Translations under genes and position numbers: made by a program
In this document: positions 4,975 to 8,718 of the stretch, piece after piece
How the letters are laid out: each line of letters begins with the position of its first letter
Position numbering within the stretch: the first letter of the stretch is position 1
Source of the DNA: JAHIYG01 sp041306075
GTDB taxonomy: Archaea > Altiarchaeota > Altiarchaeia > IMC4 > SCGC-AAA252-I15
Length of the DNA stretch: 8,718 nt
NCBI GenBank assembly: GCA_041306075.1
Contig: JBFYKH010000081.1
Location: 1 to 8,718 of the forward strand
Direction of reading: 5' to 3'
Notes under the pieces: generated by a model
Told to the model about the DNA's origin: nothing
Databases searched by the model: none
The model's input: only the letters and a program-made list of their open reading frames with translations

Positions 4975-6293
4975 CCGCCGCCTCCGAGCGTCAGCCTGGA
5001 GGCAGCGATCTCGTCAGCCAGCCGCTCGTCGTGCGTGGCCAGGACGACGGCCTTGTCCTCGCCGGTCAGCGTACGGACGGCTGCCGCCAGCCTCTCCTTC
5101 GCCTCCCGGTCCATGCCCCTCGTCGGCTCGTCGAGCACCACTATGTCAGGGACTGCGACGAGGACGGCGGCGAGCGCGAGCCTCTGCCTTTCGCCGACGC
5201 TCAGGTCCCTCGGGTACCTCCCCCTCAATCCGTACAGTCCGAAGCGTTTCAGCGTCCCGTCAACGTCGCCCACCTTGCCGAGGTGCCTGAGCGTGAACCT
5301 GAGCTCGTCCTCTCCGCTGTCGCAGAAGAGCATTTCCTGCGGGTTCTGGGGCAGATACGCTATGTGTCTCGCCAGCTTCTCGGTCGGGACCCTTCTGGTG
5401 TCCTGCCCCATGACCAGGACCCGCCCGCTAGTCGGCTTCATGAGTCCGTTGAGGTGCCGAAGGAGCGTGGTCTTCCCGGAGCCGTTCTTGCCGAGGACTG
5501 CGAGGCATTCCCCCCGCCTCAGCTGGAAGCCGACGTCGGAGAGGACGGGCCTTCCCGTGTATCCTCCCGAGAGCCCCTCGACCTCAAGGAGAGTCTCCCC
5601 GAAGTCCCGCCTCGGCGCCCAAGCCGGCGGCGGCCGGGGGCTGACGCCCATCTCGTAAACCCTTCCCGCGCGGCTTCGCGCGTCCTCGTTGTGGTCCACG
5701 AGGATGACGGTCATCCCGTCCCGGTTCAGCGAGCCGACGGCCTCGTAGAGCATTCTCCTTCCCTCGCCGTCGAGCTGGGACGAGGGCTCGTCCAGGACCA
5801 GTATCCCGGGCTTCATGGCGAGCACCGAAGCGAGGACGACCCTCTGCTTCTCGCCGGCGGAAAGCTCGGCGGTCCTCCTCCCGAGGAGCCGTTCGGCGCC
5901 GAGCCTGCCTGCTGCCCAGGCTATCCTCTCCCTGATTTCGTCGTCCGGCAGGCGCATGTTCTCGAGGCCGAAGGCGATTTCCGCCTCGGCGGTCGCCGCT
6001 ATGATTTGCGATTCCGGGTCCTGGAAGATGAGGCCGGCCTGCCGTGAAAGCTCGGCGACGCCGCGCCCTCTCGTGTCCGCCCCTTCGACGAGCACCCGCC
6101 CGGACAGCGTGCCGCCCCAGAAGTGCGGTATCAGCCCGTTCAGGAGCCGGCAGAGTGTCGACTTCCCTGAGCCGGACGGGCCTTCGACGAGGACGTATTC
6201 GCCGTGTCCGGCCTTGAAGTCCACGCCTTTGAGCGCGCACTCCCTGGCGTCCGGGTACCTGTAGTCCACGCCCTCAACGAGTACCGCTTCCAT
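4971..6293 (-). CDS. ecfA: Fused double ATPase of an ECF transporter (EcfA1-EcfA2)
   Basis: This 440-aa cytoplasmic protein has two complete ABC ATPase domains in tandem, replacing the two separate EcfA subunits. Domain 1: Walker A GPSGSGKS (38-45), Q-loop Q91 in FQDPESQ, signature LSAGE (144-148), Walker B LVLDEP (165-170), H-loop H201. Domain 2: Walker A GKNGSGKT (268-275), Q316 in LPQNPQE, signature LSVGE (364-368), Walker B VVLDEP (385-390), H421. All key residues are present in both halves, so both ATP sites look active. A Pro-rich linker (219-228) joins the domains. The start ATG (6293) lies within the last codons of ecfT (20-base overlap), and GGAGG directly abuts it, an unusually short spacing; GTG at codon 9 is an alternative. 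The domains couple ATP hydrolysis to EcfT. Fused EcfA proteins are known in other prokaryotes. Confidence 0.95.
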   Translation of the reverse strand: MEAVLVEGVDYRYPDARECALKGVDFKAGHGEYVLVEGPSGSGKSTLCRLLNGLIPHFWGGTLSGRVLVEGADTRGRGVAELSRQAGLIFQDPESQIIAATAEAEIAFGLENMRLPDDEIRERIAWAAGRLGAERLLGRRTAELSAGEKQRVVLASVLAMKPGILVLDEPSSQLDGEGRRMLYEAVGSLNRDGMTVILVDHNEDARSRAGRVYEMGVSPRPPPAWAPRRDFGETLLEVEGLSGGYTGRPVLSDVGFQLRRGECLAVLGKNGSGKTTLLRHLNGLMKPTSGRVLVMGQDTRRVPTEKLARHIAYLPQNPQEMLFCDSGEDELRFTLRHLGKVGDVDGTLKRFGLYGLRGRYPRDLSVGERQRLALAAVLVAVPDIVVLDEPTRGMDREAKERLAAAVRTLTGEDKAVVLATHDERLADEIAASRLTLGGGG

Positions 6294-7134
6294 CCTCCGT
6301 CCCCGGCGCGAGCAAGGCCAGAAGCGGCGCCGCGCCGATTAATGTGAACTTCAACCCCATGGACTCGTACGGCCAATAGTGTAGGAGCCCGCCGTACGCC
6401 GCATACGCGGCCAATGCAATCCCGGAGAGGATGGCCGCGGCCTTGCACGACTCGACCCAGCCCCAACGCTGCCTGCCGTACGCGCTCCGGCACCCGGTGT
6501 AACCTCTAGCGGCCATGGATTCGGCGAGCGCGAAGCCGCGCTCGAGCGACGTTATAGCGGTGGGGACTATCACTGCGGCGTTGGCCCGTATCCTCTCCGC
6601 CGCTTCCCCCTCCTCCAGCCTGACTCCCCGGGATGCCTGGGCGTCCCTGATTGAGCGGTGGTCCCTGAGGACGTCGGGGATGAACCGCAGTGCGACTGCG
6701 ACAGTGAGTCCTAGCGCAGCCATCCCCTTTGGTGTGACTTTCAGGAGGTGTTCAGGGGGGACGTTCCTCGTGAACGTCTGGAAGGCGACCACCATGTTCG
6801 CGACGAGGAGGGCGGAGGACGCGGCGAACACCGCGGACTCCAGCGTAATCGGGCCTCCGAAGAGGAGCGTCGGCACTCCGACTCCGAATACCTCTATCCT
6901 CCTCGGAACCGTCAGGAGCGTCGTCGCTCCCATGTGGACTGCGAGCAGGTTCACGGCGACCGGGAGGGCGGAAACGAGCGCCGCCATCTTCAGGTATGCC
7001 TTCAGGGGCTCCCTCCTCAGTACGGCGGTTGCCGACAGGGCGGCGAGGAGGGCGAGCTGGTAGGCGGGGTTGTAGGTGGATGCGGAGTATGCGGTCGCGA
7101 GGGCGAGCCATAGGAGCCAGTTGATGGTGTTCAT
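6274..7134 (-). CDS. ecfT: ECF transporter transmembrane T component (CbiQ/EcfT family)
   Basis: This 286-aa membrane scaffold links the ATPases to the S component. Hydrophobic helices cover about 3-38, 46-66, 100-120 and 136-152 and the C-terminal pair about 231-250 and 261-276. The cytoplasmic coupling region carries the two family Arg-Gly motifs, ASRG (167-170) and AARG (208-211), that dock into the ATPases. I place the start at ATG 7134. A TATA-like TTATAC (7162-7157) lies 25 bases upstream, predicting a leaderless mRNA, and the hydrophobic N-terminus begins at once. An ATG at 7188 in frame would add 18 polar residues, lacks a promoter at the right distance and nearly reaches the divergent gene. 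The gene heads the ecfT-ecfA-S component operon, overlapping ecfA by 20 bases. Confidence 0.9.
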   Translation of the reverse strand: MNTINWLLWLALATAYSASTYNPAYQLALLAALSATAVLRREPLKAYLKMAALVSALPVAVNLLAVHMGATTLLTVPRRIEVFGVGVPTLLFGGPITLESAVFAASSALLVANMVVAFQTFTRNVPPEHLLKVTPKGMAALGLTVAVALRFIPDVLRDHRSIRDAQASRGVRLEEGEAAERIRANAAVIVPTAITSLERGFALAESMAARGYTGCRSAYGRQRWGWVESCKAAAILSGIALAAYAAYGGLLHYWPYESMGLKFTLIGAAPLLALLAPGTEDGSGTR

Positions 7135-7164
7135 CCCGCTTTTATACTTGCGTTGTGTATAATC
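7135..7164 (-). promoter_or_regulatory. ecfT operon promoter
   Basis: On the minus strand, purine-rich GGAGAGA (a plausible BRE) leads into TTATAC at 7162-7157, centred 25 bases before the ATG at 7134. A second AT-rich run (TATAAAA, 7145-7139) is too close to the start to act as its TATA box. No Shine-Dalgarno sequence precedes the ATG, in keeping with a leaderless mRNA. Confidence 0.6.
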
Positions 7165-7170
7165 TCTCCT

Positions 7171-7198
7171 GGATATATTATCCATCAAAGGTTAAAAT
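7171..7198 (+). promoter_or_regulatory. Promoter of the DUF4430 protein gene
   Basis: ATATATTA (7173-7180) lies about 23-25 bases before ATG 7199, giving a leaderless start. The box is embedded in a palindrome GGATA-TAT-TATCC (7171-7183). Only ten bases (7163-7172) separate it from the back-to-back TATA box of ecfT, so one regulator could control both directions. No riboswitch-sized leader exists here. Confidence 0.6.
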
Positions 7199-8269
7199 AT
7201 GACAAAAATACAGGCTGTAGCAATCATACTGTTAATAACTATTTTGGCAGGCGACTCATCGGCAGCGAAGCTAGCGGTCATAGTCGACTTCCCCGCCGGC
7301 ACCACCCACACGGAATGCTTGCAACTTCCCGAAGGAGCGAGCGGATACGACCTCGTCAACAAACTGTCCCTCCCGTCCACATGGGGCGGGCCGCACCCCC
7401 TCTACGGACACAGCCTATGCATGCTCGCAACCACGGGCGCCTCCCCCTCCGGCGAAGGATGCGAATGGGGCGAAGAGTCATGGGCGCTCTGGACGGTCAT
7501 GAACGGCTCAACCGGATGGCAGACCGTCCCGGTCGGGTACGACGGCGGAGAGACATGCTGGAACCGCGACCCGTACAGCTGGGAGGGGCACTACTGCGCG
7601 ACGGGAGGCGACGTCATCGGCCTCACATACGGCGCATACGACCCGTCGACGTGGGCGGCGCCACAGATGAGGACCTACTCATCGTACGACTCCGTCTGCC
7701 CCCCGGAATCGTCCGGCGGCAGGGCGGTGAGGAAGCCGAAGATACTCGGGATGTCAGTGCTGCCCCAGGAACCCGCGGCCGGAGAAGACGTCTCCGTGCA
7801 TCTCCGGGACAACGCGACCGGCCGCCCGGTGAAGGGGGCAAAGATAGGCGTCTACCAGGGGCAGGCCGCGGTCACACCCCCCCTACAAGAGACCGAATCC
7901 GACGCCGAAGGGCGGGCATGGCTCACGTTCGGCGCACCCGGCGAATACGTCGTAACGGTGACCGGCACACAGTACCCGCACGAGCACCTCAAACTTAGCG
8001 TCCTCGCCTTCGCCGAGGAGACGGCCCCCGAAGAGGAGACGACCGCGACCCTCCCGGAGGATGAGACCCCCGAGGAGGCCGCCCCGGAGACCACCACGAC
8101 GACCGAGGCCCAAGCCCCCTCCACCACGGAGCCGCCGACAACCACGCAGCCGACCACGACTACGGTGAAGGCGACGGCGAACCCGCTGACAGGCATGGCT
8201 TCGGCAATGAAAGCCGCCCCTGAAGCAACCCTTCTGGAGAGGCTGCTAGCATGGCTCGGGCTCCTATAA
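7199..8269 (+). CDS. Secreted DUF4430 (transcobalamin-like) protein with Ig-like domain and Thr-rich stalk
   Basis: This 356-aa protein has a Sec signal peptide (1-22: MTKIQ, hydrophobic core, SSAA). Residues about 24-148 fit the DUF4430 pattern: a GYDLV segment (49-53), SWALWTVMNG (94-103) and a terminal GGDVIGLTYG (136-145). This domain is related to the C-terminal domain of animal transcobalamin. Six Cys (C40, C74, C88, C120, C133, C167) could form three disulfides. Residues about 176-272 look like an Ig-like or carboxypeptidase-regulatory-like domain (RPVKGAKIGVY, then DAEGRAWLTF and GEYVVTV). A Glu/Pro/Thr-rich stalk (272-323), probably glycosylated, and a short amphipathic tail (LLERLLAWLGLL) follow. 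Sequons are NGS (102-104) and NAT (205-207). It is divergent from the ECF operon, so it may capture a corrinoid at the cell surface for that transporter (inference). The stop overlaps the facing antiporter gene by six bases. Confidence 0.85.
   Translation: MTKIQAVAIILLITILAGDSSAAKLAVIVDFPAGTTHTECLQLPEGASGYDLVNKLSLPSTWGGPHPLYGHSLCMLATTGASPSGEGCEWGEESWALWTVMNGSTGWQTVPVGYDGGETCWNRDPYSWEGHYCATGGDVIGLTYGAYDPSTWAAPQMRTYSSYDSVCPPESSGGRAVRKPKILGMSVLPQEPAAGEDVSVHLRDNATGRPVKGAKIGVYQGQAAVTPPLQETESDAEGRAWLTFGAPGEYVVTVTGTQYPHEHLKLSVLAFAEETAPEEETTATLPEDETPEEAAPETTTTTEAQAPSTTEPPTTTQPTTTTVKATANPLTGMASAMKAAPEATLLERLLAWLGLL
8012..8167 (+). repeat. Low-complexity Thr/Pro/Glu stalk coding region
   Basis: Codons 272-323 of the DUF4430 protein are first Glu/Pro/Thr-rich (EETAPEEETT, then PEDETPEEA) and then Thr/Pro-rich (TTTTTEA, TTEPPTTTQPTTTT). 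The DNA repeats ACC/ACG/ACT and GAG/GAA codons without an exact unit. Such segments are typical O-glycosylated spacers holding a domain away from the membrane or S-layer. Length variation between strains would be expected. Confidence 0.75.
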
Positions 8270-8718
8270 GGCGTGGTGGTTGTGCCTGGCATCCGGGGGC
8301 TTGATGCGGCATAAGCCGCCGAAGCAGCTCCTCCTGAACATTATGGGCGACACTATGGCGGATATGACGGCCATCGCCACAATCGCGGTGAACATGCCGT
8401 CGTCTATGAGCCCGCTCTCCTTGGCGATGGTGGCTATTATCAACTCCACCGCCCCGCGCGGATTCATCCCCCAGCCGTAGAGCACGCTCTCCCGGAGCCT
8501 CATCCTGTAAATCGCGCCCATGACCAACGCCCCCAACATCTTTCCGGACAGCGCTATAGCGGTGATGGCGGCCAACAGCCACCAGTTGCCGGAGAGGCTC
8601 GTCACGTCCATGTTGAGGCCCGTGTAGATGAAGAAGAACGGTATGATGAGGCCGAAGGTGACCACGTTGAGGTCGGCGTCTATCTCCTTCTCCTCGGTCC
8701 TGTTCTTGATGGACAGCT
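8264..8718 (-). CDS. Na+/H+ antiporter (CPA2/Kef type), C-terminal part
   Basis: The gene enters from the right edge and only its last 150 codons are present. Family signs are the segment VVTFGLIIPFFFIYTGLNMD (18-37), matching the F-x-P-x-F-F-x-x-x-G-L-x-x-D block of cation/proton antiporters, and WGMNPRGAVELIIA (82-95), the conserved GMxxRG-E region whose charged residues line the ion path. Four or so hydrophobic helices are visible. After the last helix the protein ends with a short tail containing C131 and C136 and HNHHAL, so it has no RCK (TrkA-N) domain such as KefB/KefC carry. It likely exchanges Na+ or K+ for H+ across the membrane. Its TAG stop overlaps the convergent TAA stop by six bases. 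Confidence 0.9.
   Translation of the reverse strand, partial: LSIKNRTEEKEIDADLNVVTFGLIIPFFFIYTGLNMDVTSLSGNWWLLAAITAIALSGKMLGALVMGAIYRMRLRESVLYGWGMNPRGAVELIIATIAKESGLIDDGMFTAIVAMAVISAIVSPIMFRRSCFGGLCRIKPPDARHNHHAL

Noticed and set aside
5031..6047. Plus-strand open frame of 338 codons
   Set aside because: It lies wholly antisense to ecfA, whose motifs are all intact, and its composition is typical of a reverse-frame shadow.
7135..7188. Upstream start for ecfT at 7188
   Set aside because: It would add 18 polar residues before the hydrophobic N-terminus, and the ecfT TATA box would then lie inside the coding region; ATG 7134 has a TATA box at the right distance.
7135..7198. Cobalamin riboswitch upstream of the ECF operon or DUF4430 gene
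   Set aside because: The divergent gap is only 64 bases, both mRNAs look leaderless, and no B12-box-like sequence is seen.
1..8718. tRNA, rRNA, CRISPR arrays, insertion sequences or integration sites
   Set aside because: No cloverleaf-like segment, regularly spaced repeat, transposase or flanking repeats were found; gaps between genes are about 70 bases or less.

Overview
The window is GC-rich archaeal DNA, densely packed with genes and almost entirely coding. Four things point to an archaeon. There is a CDP-archaeol synthase (ether-lipid pathway). There is a pilin with a class III signal peptide (QSSLEY motif). TATA-like boxes lie about 25 bases upstream of start codons, implying leaderless mRNAs. 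Many neighbouring genes overlap by ATGA or GTGA. The pilin type is common in DPANN and some euryarchaeal lineages, but the lineage cannot be fixed from this window.

Layout. At the right edge, on the minus strand, is the 3' part of a CPA2/Kef-type Na+/H+ antiporter (8264-8718). It meets tail to tail with the only plus-strand gene (7199-8269), a secreted protein with a DUF4430 (transcobalamin-like) domain, an Ig-like domain and a Thr/Pro/Glu-rich stalk. A 64-base divergent promoter region separates that gene from a minus-strand ECF transporter operon: ecfT (7134-6274), a fused double-ATPase ecfA (6293-4971) and an S component (4974-4321). The S component resembles the CbrT-like (cobalamin) group. 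Together the four genes look like a corrinoid capture and uptake module.

After a 40-base gap with a hairpin come three overlapping minus-strand genes: an inositol monophosphatase/FBPase-family enzyme (4280-3426), a 90-aa two-helix membrane protein (3429-3157) and a 152-aa protein with a signal peptide and a C-terminal membrane anchor (3160-2702). A new promoter then drives the class III pilin (2631-2062), carS (2061-1579) and a large polytopic membrane protein of unknown function (1582-77). A last leaderless promoter starts a gene of which only 12 codons lie in the window (38-1).

Themes. The right half is nutrient and ion transport. The left half is cell envelope: lipid synthesis, possible inositol-phosphate supply, a pilin and several unknown membrane or surface proteins. 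Two observations deserve most attention. One is the DUF4430/ECF corrinoid module in an archaeon. The other is a Cys-containing domain apparently shared by the pilin and the neighbouring membrane-anchored surface protein, mounted on two different anchors. No RNA gene, CRISPR array, insertion sequence or riboswitch was recognised, and no gene-free stretch exceeds about 70 bases.
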